Positions 10,547 through 19,075 of a stretch of 64,000 bases of DNA are shown piece by piece. The stretch spans positions 1-64,000 of the forward strand of contig BNBP01000005.1 of assembly GCA_014656015.1 (NCBI GenBank). Direction: 5' to 3'. Each line of letters opens with the position of its first letter. The first letter of the stretch is position 1. The notes beneath the pieces are model-generated. The model made no database searches, had not been told where the DNA came from, and worked only from the letters and a program-made list of their open reading frames with translations. The stretch is from Streptomyces griseoaurantiacus. GTDB taxonomy: Bacteria > Actinomycetota > Actinomycetes > Streptomycetales > Streptomycetaceae. The translations under genes and the position numbers were made by a program.

Positions 10547-11545
10547 ATGAATTACTGCACCCCCTGCCGAAGACACCTCAATGGAGCCCTGGCATGCCCG
10601 GGGTGCGGAACGCCGGTGGGGTGGCTGGAGGGGGAGGCCCCGGCGCCGCACGCGGCACCGGGAGGCCCGACGGGGCCGTCGGGCCCCGCGGCGGCGCCGG
10701 TGCACGATCGGGAAGCGGCCGCGAACACGGCGCCGGGCCGGGAGTCCGGCCCCCACGGCGGGACGCCGCTCGCGGTGGCGGTCGCGGCGGGCGAGGGCCA
10801 CGTCCCCGGCGGCGCACACGACGGCGCGGGCGCGCCCCTCCCCTCCGAACCGGTGCGGGAACCCGGCGGGGGCGAGGGAGCGGAGCCCCCCGGGGGCGGC
10901 GGAGGGAACGGCAGGGGCGGCGGGGACGAGGGCGGCCCCGAGGATCCCCAGGACCCCGAGAACCCGGAGGACCCCGAGGAACACGAGGGCGACGAGGACG
11001 GGGACTCCTCCGAAGCGCCCCTCGGCCGTCGCGACCGCCGCGCCGCCTCCCACCGCAGGCGCCGCCGCCGCGTCCTCTTCGTCGCCGCCGGCCTCCTCCT
11101 CGCGGCCGGCGGCCTGAGCCTCGCCGAACTCGGCACCGAATCCCCGGGTTCGACCCCGAAGACGGCCGCCACGGGCGAGGAACAGTCCGACGGCTCCGAT
11201 TCCTCGCCCGGTCACGGGGACGAGGACTCCGGCGCCCCCGGCTCCACGGCGTCCGGCGAGGGCACGGCGAGCGCGTCACCGGGCGCCTCCGGGTCCGCCT
11301 CCGCCTCCGCCTCGCGCTCCGCGAAGGCGGACGAGGAGGGCGCGACGGCGAGCGCCTCCGAGACCTCCGGCGCCGCACCGTCCGCCACCGGCCACGCCGA
11401 GTCCCCGGACCCCTCGGGCGGGGACAGCCCCGGCGGCGGCGAGGAGGGCACCCCCGAGTCCGAGAACCCGGAACCCCCGCCCCCGTCCTCCGAGGAACCC
11501 TCCCCCTCGGACACCTGCGACCGCTTCCTGTGGTGGTGCACGTAG
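10547..11545 (+). CDS. Zinc-ribbon, single-pass membrane protein (SCO2400-like)
   Basis: Function unknown; it recalls a Streptomyces-specific family I know as SCO2400-like. The 332 residues contain an N-terminal zinc ribbon (CTPCRRHLNGALACPGCG, residues 4-21), a long acidic and Gly/Pro/Glu-rich stretch, a basic cluster RRRRR directly before one transmembrane helix (about 184-204), then a Ser/Ala/Glu/Pro-rich external stalk ending in CDRFLWWCT with two cysteines. The topology predicted by the positive-inside rule is zinc ribbon inside and tail outside. The very skewed composition makes other frames appear open, but the ribbon and helix support this frame. Confidence 0.75.
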   Translation: MNYCTPCRRHLNGALACPGCGTPVGWLEGEAPAPHAAPGGPTGPSGPAAAPVHDREAAANTAPGRESGPHGGTPLAVAVAAGEGHVPGGAHDGAGAPLPSEPVREPGGGEGAEPPGGGGGNGRGGGDEGGPEDPQDPENPEDPEEHEGDEDGDSSEAPLGRRDRRAASHRRRRRRVLFVAAGLLLAAGGLSLAELGTESPGSTPKTAATGEEQSDGSDSSPGHGDEDSGAPGSTASGEGTASASPGASGSASASASRSAKADEEGATASASETSGAAPSATGHAESPDPSGGDSPGGGEEGTPESENPEPPPPSSEEPSPSDTCDRFLWWCT

Positions 11546-11588
11546 GGGACCGCTCAGCGGGAGGCCCGCGCCCCTCGCGTCGCCCCCC

Positions 11589-12038
11589 TCACTCCTCCTC
11601 GAGTTCCTCCGGGAGCATGCGGCGCAGGAGGTCGCGCAGGCGGACGCGGTCCTCCTCGGGGAGGGCGGCCAGGGGCGCGCGGGCGAAGTGGAGGGACTCG
11701 CGGAGGCCGCGGGCCACCCGGCGGCCCTCCTCCGTGGCCGCCGCGAGCTTCACCCGGCGGTCGGCGGGGTCCGGGCGGCGTTCCACCAGACCCCGGCTCT
11801 CCAGCCGGTCCACGATGCCCGTCACGTTCGAGGGCTCGCACTTCAGCTTCCGCGCCAGCCGCCGCATCGGCAGCGGCTCCAGCGACAGCAGGCTCAGCAG
11901 CCGTGCCTGGGCCCCGGTGAGGGCGTGCTCCGCCGCCGCCTCCTCGTACTCCTCGTGGTACCGCGCGACCACCGTGCCGATCAGGTCGACGACCTCCAGC
12001 GTCAGCGGGTCCACACGGGGGCTCTTGTGTGCAGCCAT
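11589..12038 (-). CDS. MarR-family transcriptional regulator
   Basis: A 149-residue winged-helix regulator. Visible parts are the recognition region (MRRLARKLKCEPSNVTGIVDRLESRGLVERRPDPADRR, with the wing DPADRR) and flanking dimerisation helices rich in charged residues. It is divergent from the NADP-dependent oxidoreductase at 12241, with a perfect palindrome in the shared intergenic region. That is the usual layout in which a MarR repressor controls itself and an enzyme for a toxic or phenolic compound or electrophile. The ATG start gives the standard family length. Confidence 0.92.
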   Translation of the reverse strand: MAAHKSPRVDPLTLEVVDLIGTVVARYHEEYEEAAAEHALTGAQARLLSLLSLEPLPMRRLARKLKCEPSNVTGIVDRLESRGLVERRPDPADRRVKLAAATEEGRRVARGLRESLHFARAPLAALPEEDRVRLRDLLRRMLPEELEEE

Positions 12039-12067
12039 GGACAGCAGGGTACCCGGTTACTTGACAC

Positions 12068-12082
12068 CCTGAAATATTCAGG
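12068..12082. promoter_or_regulatory. Palindromic MarR operator candidate
   Basis: CCTGAA-ATA-TTCAGG, a perfect 6-bp-arm palindrome, lies just after a TTGACA (12061-12066) between the divergent regulator and oxidoreductase. A weaker TTCA-N5-TGAA element follows at 12093-12105. The position over the rightward -35/-10 spacer fits repression. Confidence 0.6.
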
Positions 12083-12240
12083 ACCATTGTTGTTTCAGGT
12101 GCTGAAGCACATCGGGCCGGACCCCGTGCCGAGGGCACGTGCCGGCGCGTGCCACGTGTCACCCGTCAGAGGTCACCCGTCACCGAGCACCATCACCGGC
12201 GAAGACCGCACACGCAACCGCAGGAGAGGCCGCCACCCCC

Positions 12241-13263
12241 ATGACCGACCACGCATCGCTCCCCGCCACCGGCCGCGAATGGCAGCTGCTCAGCCGCCCC
12301 GTCGGCTGGCCGAAGCCCGAGGACTTCGCCTTCGTCGAGGCGGAGGTCGGCCGGCCCGGCGAGGGCCAGGTCCTGGTCCGCAACCGCTACCTCTCGGTGG
12401 ACCCGTACATGCGGGGCCGCATGAGTGCCGCCAAGTCCTACGTCGCCCCCTTCGAGCTCGGCAAGGCCATGCAGGGCGGCGCCGTGGGCGAGGTGCTCGC
12501 CTCCGACGCCGAGGGCATCGCCGTCGGCGACCACGTGCTGCACTTCTTCGGCTGGCGCGAGTACGCCGTCACGGACGCCAAGCACGTCGTCAAGGTCGAC
12601 CCGGAGGCCGCCCCGCTCTCCGCCTACCTCGGCGTGCTCGGCATGACGGGGCTCACCGCCTACGCCGGCCTGCTGCGCACCGCCTCCTTCAAGGAGGGCG
12701 ACGCCGTCTTCGTGTCCGGCGCGGCGGGCGCGGTCGGCAGCCAGGTGGGCCAGATCGCGAAGCTCAAGGGCGCCTCCCGCGTCATCGGCTCCGCCGGTAC
12801 CGACGAGAAGGTGAAGCTGCTCACCGAGGAGTACGGCTTCGACGCCGCCTTCAACTACAAGAGCGCCCCGGTGGCCGAGCAGCTCCGCGCGGCCGCCCCC
12901 GACGGCATCGACGTCTACTTCGACAACGTCGGCGGCGACCATCTGGAGGCCGCCCTGGGCCGCCTCAACCGCGACGGCCGCATCGCGGTCTGCGGCATGA
13001 TCTCGGTCTACAACAACACCGAGCCCGCCCCCGGCCCGCGCAACCTCTCCCGTCTCATCCAGACCCGCGGCCGCATCGAGGGCTTCCTCGTCGGCGACCA
13101 CTACGACCTCCAGCCGCAGTTCGTGGAGGAGGTCGGGGCATGGATCCGCGAGGGCCGGCTCAAGTACCGCGAGACGGTCGTCGAGGGCGTCGAGAACACC
13201 CTCGACGCCTTCCTCGGCGTCCTCCAGGGCGCCAACACCGGCAAGATGATCGTCAAGCTCTGA
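12241..13263 (+). CDS. NADP-dependent oxidoreductase (leukotriene B4 dehydrogenase/curcumin reductase-like)
   Basis: Zinc-independent MDR reductase of 340 residues that reduces alpha,beta-unsaturated ketones or aldehydes with NADPH. Family markers are LSVDPYMRGRM near residue 55, GMTGLTAYAGL, the nucleotide-binding VFVSGAAGAVGSQVGQIAKLKG, YFDNVGGDHLEAAL and the C-terminal VLQGANTGKMIVKL. The ATG follows GGAGAGG by about 11 bases; the longer open frame upstream lacks a site. It is divergently paired with a MarR regulator, which suggests induction by the compound it detoxifies. A hairpin follows the stop. Confidence 0.92.
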   Translation: MTDHASLPATGREWQLLSRPVGWPKPEDFAFVEAEVGRPGEGQVLVRNRYLSVDPYMRGRMSAAKSYVAPFELGKAMQGGAVGEVLASDAEGIAVGDHVLHFFGWREYAVTDAKHVVKVDPEAAPLSAYLGVLGMTGLTAYAGLLRTASFKEGDAVFVSGAAGAVGSQVGQIAKLKGASRVIGSAGTDEKVKLLTEEYGFDAAFNYKSAPVAEQLRAAAPDGIDVYFDNVGGDHLEAALGRLNRDGRIAVCGMISVYNNTEPAPGPRNLSRLIQTRGRIEGFLVGDHYDLQPQFVEEVGAWIREGRLKYRETVVEGVENTLDAFLGVLQGANTGKMIVKL

Positions 13264-13276
13264 CCCCGGCAGCCAA

Positions 13277-13311
13277 GGAGTCCCGCGCCAGGGCGCCCGG
13301 TGCGGGACTCC
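13277..13311 (+). terminator. Hairpin after oxidoreductase gene
   Basis: Perfect 10-bp arms (GGAGTCCCGC and complement) with a 15-base loop, 14 bases after the stop and before the next gene. Confidence 0.6.
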
Positions 13312-13349
13312 GACGCGACCCTCTGGCATTTGTCCCTTATGTTCGTTTC

Positions 13350-14459
13350 ATGGACCTTGCCTTCCTTCAGCCCCTGTACGAGGACACCGGGGACGCCGCC
13401 CCGGTGGTCTCCGTCCACCTGGACACCACGCGCGCGGCGCACGACGCGGACAAGCAGATCGAACTGCGCTGGCGCGCCGCCCGCCGCTCCCTCGCCGAGC
13501 AGGGCGCAGCGGAGGCCGATCTCGCCGTCCTCGACGGGGCCGTCGGCGGAGTGGCGGAGGTCCCCGGCCCGCAGGGCGAGGCGCTGTTCGCCTCGGCGGG
13601 CCGCCTGCTGGGGGCGTTCACCCTCGTCGAGCCGCCCGCCCGGGACAGCGCCCGGGTGCTGCCCGTCCCCGACCCCCTGGGCGTGGCCGTCGACCGCGAC
13701 CACCAGCTCCCGCACGTGGTCGTGGCGGTCGACCGGGAGGGTGCCGACGTGGAGGCCTACCCGGCCGCCGCGCACGCACCGGCGTTCCGTCGCACCTTCA
13801 ACGGCAGCACGCTGCACATCAGCAGGGTGCGCGCGGGCGCCGAGGCGATGGCCTCCTACCACCGGCGCACGGTGCACGTCTGGGAGGAGAACACCTCCGT
13901 CGCGGCCGACGACGTGCGCGCCGCGGCGGCCGAGGTCGGCGCGGCCGTCGTCCTGATCGCCGGGGACCCCAAGGCGCTGGGGCTGCTGCGCGAGAACCTG
14001 ACCGCCCGGCCCCCGGCCGGCGAACTGGTCTACGTCGAGGGCGGGCGCACCGACGCCTCGGCACGGCAGGGCCTGCGGGCGAGCGTGGACGAGGCCATGC
14101 GCGAGGCGATGGCGCGGAGCCATCAGGAGGTGCTGCGCCGGCTGGACGAGGAACTGGCCGGCGGACGGGCGGCCGAGGGCATCCCGGCCGTCGAGGAGGC
14201 GTTGTCGCAGGGCCGCGTGGAGACGCTGCTGCTCGCCGCCGACCGCGGCGCGGACCCGACCCTGTACGCCTCCCGCCGCGACCCCCGGCTGCTGGGCACC
14301 GACCCCGCGGCCTTCGGTGACGACCCCACGGTCTTCAGCGCCCCCGCGGCACCGCTGCTGCTCCGCTCGGCCGTCGCGGGCGGCACGGCCTTCACCGAGC
14401 TCCTACCGCCCGCCCGGCACACCGACGGCGCCGCCGCCCTCCTGCGCCACCAGGTGTAG
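13350..14459 (+). CDS. Bacterial release-factor-like (Rv2629/Vms1-related) protein
   Basis: A 369-residue cytoplasmic protein that resembles the bacterial eRF1-like family (Rv2629; often labelled Vms1/Ankzf1-type peptidyl-tRNA hydrolase). The match is by overall pattern: an N-terminal VVSVHLDTTR strand with helix KQIELRWRAARRSL, a central domain with HVVVAVDREGADVEAY, an acidic helical segment, and a C-terminal L7Ae-like part (SQGRVETLLLAADRGADPTLYA). No GGQ tripeptide of classical release factors is present. A ribosome-rescue or hibernation role is inference. The ATG at 13350 gives the MDLAFLQPLYED start expected of the family. Confidence 0.7.
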   Translation: MDLAFLQPLYEDTGDAAPVVSVHLDTTRAAHDADKQIELRWRAARRSLAEQGAAEADLAVLDGAVGGVAEVPGPQGEALFASAGRLLGAFTLVEPPARDSARVLPVPDPLGVAVDRDHQLPHVVVAVDREGADVEAYPAAAHAPAFRRTFNGSTLHISRVRAGAEAMASYHRRTVHVWEENTSVAADDVRAAAAEVGAAVVLIAGDPKALGLLRENLTARPPAGELVYVEGGRTDASARQGLRASVDEAMREAMARSHQEVLRRLDEELAGGRAAEGIPAVEEALSQGRVETLLLAADRGADPTLYASRRDPRLLGTDPAAFGDDPTVFSAPAAPLLLRSAVAGGTAFTELLPPARHTDGAAALLRHQV

Positions 14460-14660
14460 TGCCCGCCGTTCGGATCATGCCGCGGGGGACCGGCGGCGCC
14501 CGCCCGGCACCGCGTCCGCGGCGTGATCCGCACGAGCCCTCACGGGCGCTGTCGGCGCCGGCCGGCGGGGCGCCGCGACGGGTCACCGTGAGGTCGCGGT
14601 CCGGTCACCGGATCCGCTCGCCCGCCGGACCTGTCACAGGCGCACGCTAGGGTGCACCCC

Positions 14661-15467
14661 ATGCGCGACTTCGGGGCCGGATTCCGTCAACTCCTCGCAG
14701 GCCACCGCTGGGTGGCCCGGCACGGCAGGGCGTACGGTCTCGGGCTGCTGCCCGGCCTGATCACCCTGGTGCTCTACCTCGCCGCCCTCGTCGCCCTGGC
14801 CATGTGGGGCGACGACTTCGTCGCCTGGGCGACCCCGTTCGCGGACGACTGGTCGAGCCCCTGGCAGGGCCTGTTCCGCGGGTTCCTGACCGCCGTGCTG
14901 TTCGCCCTCGCGCTGCTGCTCGCGGTCGTCACCTTCACCGCCGTGACGCTGCTGGTCGGCCAGCCCTTCTACGAGAACCTCTCCGAGCGGGTCGACCGCG
15001 ACGTCTCCCCGGACGGCACCGCCCCCGAGTCCGGTCTGTCGCTCGCGCGCGACCTGTGGATCTCGGCCCGGGACGGCCTGCGCATCGTCGTGCGCGCCGG
15101 TGTGTGGGGCGTGCTGCTGTTCGCCTGCGGGTTCCTGCCGTTCGTCGGGCAGACCCTCGTCCCGGTGATCGGCTTCTTCGTCACCGGGTTCTTCCTCACC
15201 GAGGAGCTCACCGCGGTGGCCCTCCAGCGCCGGGGCGTCCAGCTGCGCGAGCGGCTCGCCCTCCTGCGCTCCCGGAAGAGGCTGGTGTGGGGCTTCGGAA
15301 CCCCGCTGGGCCTGGCCTTCCTGGTGCCGCTCGTCGCGGTGTTCCTGATGCCGGGCGCGGTCGCGGGCGCCACCCTGCTGGCCCGCGAACTCCTCGGCGA
15401 GGAGACGCGGGACCCCGAGGAGGACACCGGCGGCGAGCACGAGGCGGCGGCCACGCAGGCGTTCTGA
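14661..15467 (+). CDS. EI24/CysZ-like integral membrane protein
   Basis: A 268-residue membrane protein of the EI24 domain family. It has four or more hydrophobic segments, with LVGQPFYENLSERVDR after the second as the recognisable family motif and later GFFVTGFFLTEELTAVALQRRG. CysZ members carry sulfate; actinobacterial versions are unassigned. The ATG is preferred to a GTG 9 bases upstream. A TAGGGT -10-like element ends only about 7 bases before it, so the message may be nearly leaderless. The C-terminus is acidic and Glu-rich. Confidence 0.8.
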   Translation: MRDFGAGFRQLLAGHRWVARHGRAYGLGLLPGLITLVLYLAALVALAMWGDDFVAWATPFADDWSSPWQGLFRGFLTAVLFALALLLAVVTFTAVTLLVGQPFYENLSERVDRDVSPDGTAPESGLSLARDLWISARDGLRIVVRAGVWGVLLFACGFLPFVGQTLVPVIGFFVTGFFLTEELTAVALQRRGVQLRERLALLRSRKRLVWGFGTPLGLAFLVPLVAVFLMPGAVAGATLLARELLGEETRDPEEDTGGEHEAAATQAF

Positions 15468-15474
15468 GCCCGCC

Positions 15475-16248
15475 TCAGCGCTCCCCGGCGTCCGCCGCCC
15501 CGGGTCCCCCTGGTTCTGCCGCCCCCGTCTCCGTCGCCCCCGCCTCCGCCCCGGTCTCCGTCGGCCCCGTCTCCGTCGTCCCCGTGCCCTCCGTGGCGTG
15601 CCCCGCCGGGTTCCGCGGGACGTCCTCCGGGGTGCCGTGCGCGGCGGCCTCCGCCGGTTCCGGCCGCTCGCCCAGCAGGGCCACGAAGTCCCGGAACGCC
15701 CCCGGCATGTCCACCGCCCCCGGGTCGAGCAGCCACTGGAACTGCAGCCCGTCCATCACCGCGACCAGCAGCGGTGCCACCCGCTCCGGGGGCAGTCCGC
15801 CGGGCAGCCGGTCGCCGAACTCCGCGCGCAGGACGGAGGCCATGCTCGCGCGGACCTCCTCGTACCGCCCGGTGAAGAAGTCCCGCGCGGGATGCCCCTC
15901 GGTGACGCTCTCGCCGAGCAGCGCCGAGAAGGTCTGGACGATCCCGGGCCGGGTCGCGTTGTACTCGACCAGCGAGCCGAGCAGGTCCAGCCGCCACCGC
16001 TCCCCGGGCACCGCGTCCCACTGGTCGCGCTCCTTGAGCACGGCGAGGAGCAGCGCGTCCTTCGTCGGGAAGTAGTGCAGCACCCCCTGCTGGGTCAGTC
16101 CCACCCGCTCCGCCACCGCGGCCATGCTCGCGCCCCGGTAGCCGCGTTCGGCGATCACTTCGAGGGCCGCCCGGACGATCTCCGCGCGCCGCCCCGCGGT
16201 CCTGGCCCTGGCGGTCCTCGACCCGGTCCTCCCGGCCCTGCTCGTCAT
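15475..16248 (-). CDS. TetR-family regulator of the GH3 gene
   Basis: A 257-residue TetR-type repressor. The DNA-binding domain is clear near residues 15-65 (RAEIVRAALEVIAERGYRGASMAAVAERVGLTQQGVLHYFPTKDALL). The ligand domain follows and the C-terminus is a low-complexity Thr/Glu/Gly/Ala repeat tail (TETG units). It is divergent from a GH3 beta-glycosidase with only 122 bases between starts, so that gene is the likely target. The ATG at MTSRAG is preferred over an upstream in-frame start that would reach into the promoter region. Confidence 0.88.
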   Translation of the reverse strand: MTSRAGRTGSRTARARTAGRRAEIVRAALEVIAERGYRGASMAAVAERVGLTQQGVLHYFPTKDALLLAVLKERDQWDAVPGERWRLDLLGSLVEYNATRPGIVQTFSALLGESVTEGHPARDFFTGRYEEVRASMASVLRAEFGDRLPGGLPPERVAPLLVAVMDGLQFQWLLDPGAVDMPGAFRDFVALLGERPEPAEAAAHGTPEDVPRNPAGHATEGTGTTETGPTETGAEAGATETGAAEPGGPGAADAGER

Positions 16249-16370
16249 GGCGCCACCGTACGGTATGGGCATCCCCGAACTATTACGAGAAGGTAACGAA
16301 AACTACCGCCCTACTGGTTACAGGTGCAGCATGGGAGCGTCGAAGCGGCTTTCAACGAGGAGGTGCGGCC

Positions 16371-18968
16371 GTGGCCGGAACAACGGACGAGGCGTCGGAC
16401 AGGTCGGCGGGCGGGGTGCCGGACGGCGTGGCGGACGAGGCGGGCGACCTGGCCCGCGAGCGGGTCGTCGAGGCGGCCCTCGCCCGGCTCGGCCTCGACG
16501 ACAAGGCACGGCTGCTCGCCGGCCAGGACCGCTGGACACTGCCCGCGCTCCCGGGGATCGGCCTGGCCTCCCTGGTGATGTCCGACGGCCCCGTCGGCGT
16601 CCGCGGCGTGCGCTGGACCGCCGACGACCCGTCCGCGGCCCTGCCCTCCCCGACCGCCCTCGCCGCCACCTGGGACCCGGAACTCGCCCACCGCGCCGGT
16701 GTGCTGCTCGCCCAGGAGGCCCGCCGCAAGGGTGTCCACGTCCTGCTCGCGCCCACCGTCAACCTGCACCGCTCCCCGCTCGGCGGCCGCCACTTCGAGG
16801 CGTACAGCGAGGACCCGTACCTCACGGGCCGCATCGGCACCGGGTACGTGGCCGGGGTGCAGTCCGGCGGCGTCGGCACCACCGTCAAGCACTTCGTGGC
16901 CAACGACGCCGAGACCGAGCGCTTCACCGTCGACAACCTGGTGAGCGAACGCGCCCTGCGCGAGCTGTATCTGGCCCCCTTCGAGGCCATCGTCGCGGGC
17001 GCCCGCCCGTGGGGCGTCATGACCGCCTACAACAGCGTCAACGGCTCCACGATGACCGAGCACGGCCCGCTCGTGAACGGCGTCCTGCGCGGCGAGTGGG
17101 GCTTCGACGGCATCAACGTCTCCGACTGGAGCGCCGCCCGTGACACCGTCCGCGCCGTCCGGGGAGGCCTCGACATCGCCATGCCGGGACCCGACACCGT
17201 GTACGGCGAGGCCCTCGCCCGTGCGGTGCGCGAGGGCCGGGTGGAGGAGGCCACGGTCGACTCGGCCGTGCGCAACGTGCTGCGCCTCGCCGCCCGCCTC
17301 GGCATCCTGGAGGGCGCCGCGCCCGTCGTCGCCGCACCGCCCGCGGACGTCGACGGCCGCGCCCTGGCCCGCGAGATCGCCCGCCGCTCCTTCGTCCTCG
17401 TCCGCAACGAGCCCGCCGGGAGCACCGGGAGCACCGGGAGCACCGAGGGCACCGGAACGACCGGGACCGCCGGAAGCGGTCCCGCCCTGCCGCTGCGCCC
17501 CGGCACCACCGTCGCCCTCCTCGGCGCCGCCGCCCGCGACGCCCGCGTCCTCGGCGGCGGCTCCGCCACCGTCTTCCCCGACCGGATCGTCTCCCCGCTC
17601 GACGGCCTGACCGCCGCCCTGCCCGAGGGAAGCGTGACGTACGCCGTGGGCGCCGACCCCAACGAGGAACTCTCTATCGCCGACCGCGGGTTCACCCTGC
17701 GCGCGGTCTGCCGCGACGCCGCCGGCACCGTCCTCGGCAGCACCGTCGTACCCAACGGCGACGTCAAGTGGACGGACGTGGACCTGCCCGAGGGCGTCAC
17801 CCACGCCAACCTGCGCGGCGTCGAACTGACCGGCACCTTCCTCGCCCGCGAGTCCGGCACGCACACCTTCGGCATCAAGGGCCTGGGCGCCTTCACGCTC
17901 ACCGTCGGCGGCACGACGTACTTCGACGGCGTCCAGCGGCCCGCGAAGGAGGACCCCTTCGCCGCCTTCTTCGGCGCCCCCGAGCCGCACGCCCGGGTGG
18001 AGCTGGAGGCCGGTGAGCGCGTCGAGGTCTCCCTCGCGCACACCGTCGAGACCTCCGAGGGCACGACCGCCACCTCGGTCCTCTTCGCCCTCGCCCACCA
18101 GGAGCCGCGGCGCGACCCCGAGGAACTGATCGCCGAGGCCGCGGCGGCGGCGCGGGAGGCCGACACCGCGGTCGTCGTGGTCGCCACCACCGACCGCGTC
18201 GAGTCCGAGGGCTTCGACCGCACCGACCTGCGGCTGCCCGGCCGACAGGACGACCTGGTCCGCGCGGTGGCCGCCGCCAACCCGAACACCGTCGTCGTCG
18301 TCAACTCCGGCTCCCCCGTGGAACTGCCCTGGCGGAACGAGGTCGCCGCGGTCCTGCTGAGCTGGTTCCCCGGCCAGGAGGGCGGCGCCGCGCTGGCCGA
18401 GGTGCTCACCGGCGCGGCCGAGCCGGGCGGCAGGCTCCCCACGACCTGGGGCGCGCTGGCCGACGCACCGGTCACCGAAGTGGTCCCGGTGGACGGCCAA
18501 CTCGCTTATTCTGAAGGGGTGTTCATCGGATACCGTGCCTGGGAGAAGGCGGGCCGGACGCCCGCGTACCCCTTCGGGCACGGGCTCGGCTACACCACGT
18601 GGTCGTACGAGTCCGTCGAAGCCGTCGAACCCGCCGAGGGGGAGCGCGGCACGGAGGGCAGGACCGTGCGGGTACGCCTGCGCAACACCGGCGAGCGGGC
18701 GGGACACGAGGTCGTCCAGGTCTACGTCTCCCCGGCCGGTCCGGACGCCGCCGCCGGCCCCGAGCGGCCGCTGCGGTGGCTGGCCGGGTTCGCCGGGGTG
18801 GAGGCGGGCCCGGGGGAGACGGCGGAGGCCGTGGTGACCCTGCCCGGACGCGCCTTCGAGGTGTGGGACGAGACGGCGGGCGCCTGGGCGCGTGTGAAGG
18901 GTTCGTACGAGATTGCCGCCGGGCGCTCGATCGCGGACCGCCGCGTGGCGACGGCGATTACCGTCTGA
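16371..18968 (+). CDS. Glycoside hydrolase family 3 beta-glucosidase/xylosidase
   Basis: Cytoplasmic GH3 enzyme of 865 residues with no signal peptide. Order of parts: N-terminal TIM barrel with the nucleophile at D252 in GINVSDWSA and the substrate-binding KHFVANDAE; a second alpha/beta domain split by a PA14-like insertion (about residues 470-570, GVELTGTFLARESGTHTFGIKGLGAFTL); and a fibronectin-III-like C-terminus. It should hydrolyse short beta-glucosides or xylosides after uptake. The GTG start follows AGGAGG at a 7-base spacing. It is divergent from a TetR gene. A Gly-Ser-Thr-rich loop (GSTGSTGSTEGTG) near residue 350 is unusual. Confidence 0.93.
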   Translation: MAGTTDEASDRSAGGVPDGVADEAGDLARERVVEAALARLGLDDKARLLAGQDRWTLPALPGIGLASLVMSDGPVGVRGVRWTADDPSAALPSPTALAATWDPELAHRAGVLLAQEARRKGVHVLLAPTVNLHRSPLGGRHFEAYSEDPYLTGRIGTGYVAGVQSGGVGTTVKHFVANDAETERFTVDNLVSERALRELYLAPFEAIVAGARPWGVMTAYNSVNGSTMTEHGPLVNGVLRGEWGFDGINVSDWSAARDTVRAVRGGLDIAMPGPDTVYGEALARAVREGRVEEATVDSAVRNVLRLAARLGILEGAAPVVAAPPADVDGRALAREIARRSFVLVRNEPAGSTGSTGSTEGTGTTGTAGSGPALPLRPGTTVALLGAAARDARVLGGGSATVFPDRIVSPLDGLTAALPEGSVTYAVGADPNEELSIADRGFTLRAVCRDAAGTVLGSTVVPNGDVKWTDVDLPEGVTHANLRGVELTGTFLARESGTHTFGIKGLGAFTLTVGGTTYFDGVQRPAKEDPFAAFFGAPEPHARVELEAGERVEVSLAHTVETSEGTTATSVLFALAHQEPRRDPEELIAEAAAAAREADTAVVVVATTDRVESEGFDRTDLRLPGRQDDLVRAVAAANPNTVVVVNSGSPVELPWRNEVAAVLLSWFPGQEGGAALAEVLTGAAEPGGRLPTTWGALADAPVTEVVPVDGQLAYSEGVFIGYRAWEKAGRTPAYPFGHGLGYTTWSYESVEAVEPAEGERGTEGRTVRVRLRNTGERAGHEVVQVYVSPAGPDAAAGPERPLRWLAGFAGVEAGPGETAEAVVTLPGRAFEVWDETAGAWARVKGSYEIAAGRSIADRRVATAITV

Positions 18969-18987
18969 CCCGGGGCCCACCCCGAGC

Positions 18988-19023
18988 AGCCCCGGTCCGG
19001 GACCTGACCTCCGGACCGGGGCT
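18988..19023. terminator. Bidirectional terminator between GH3 and aldose epimerase
   Basis: Perfect 13-bp arms (AGCCCCGGTCCGG) around a 10-base loop, between two convergent genes. Confidence 0.75.
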
Positions 19024-19075
19024 CACGCCTTTCACCGCGCCCCCCTGTCGCGCATCCGCCGTGCGCACGGGACCT

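Noticed and set aside
16293..16321. GTAAC/GTTAC inverted repeat as TetR operator before the GH3 gene
   Set aside because: The arms are only 5 bp and separated by 19 bases, which is too weak to call.
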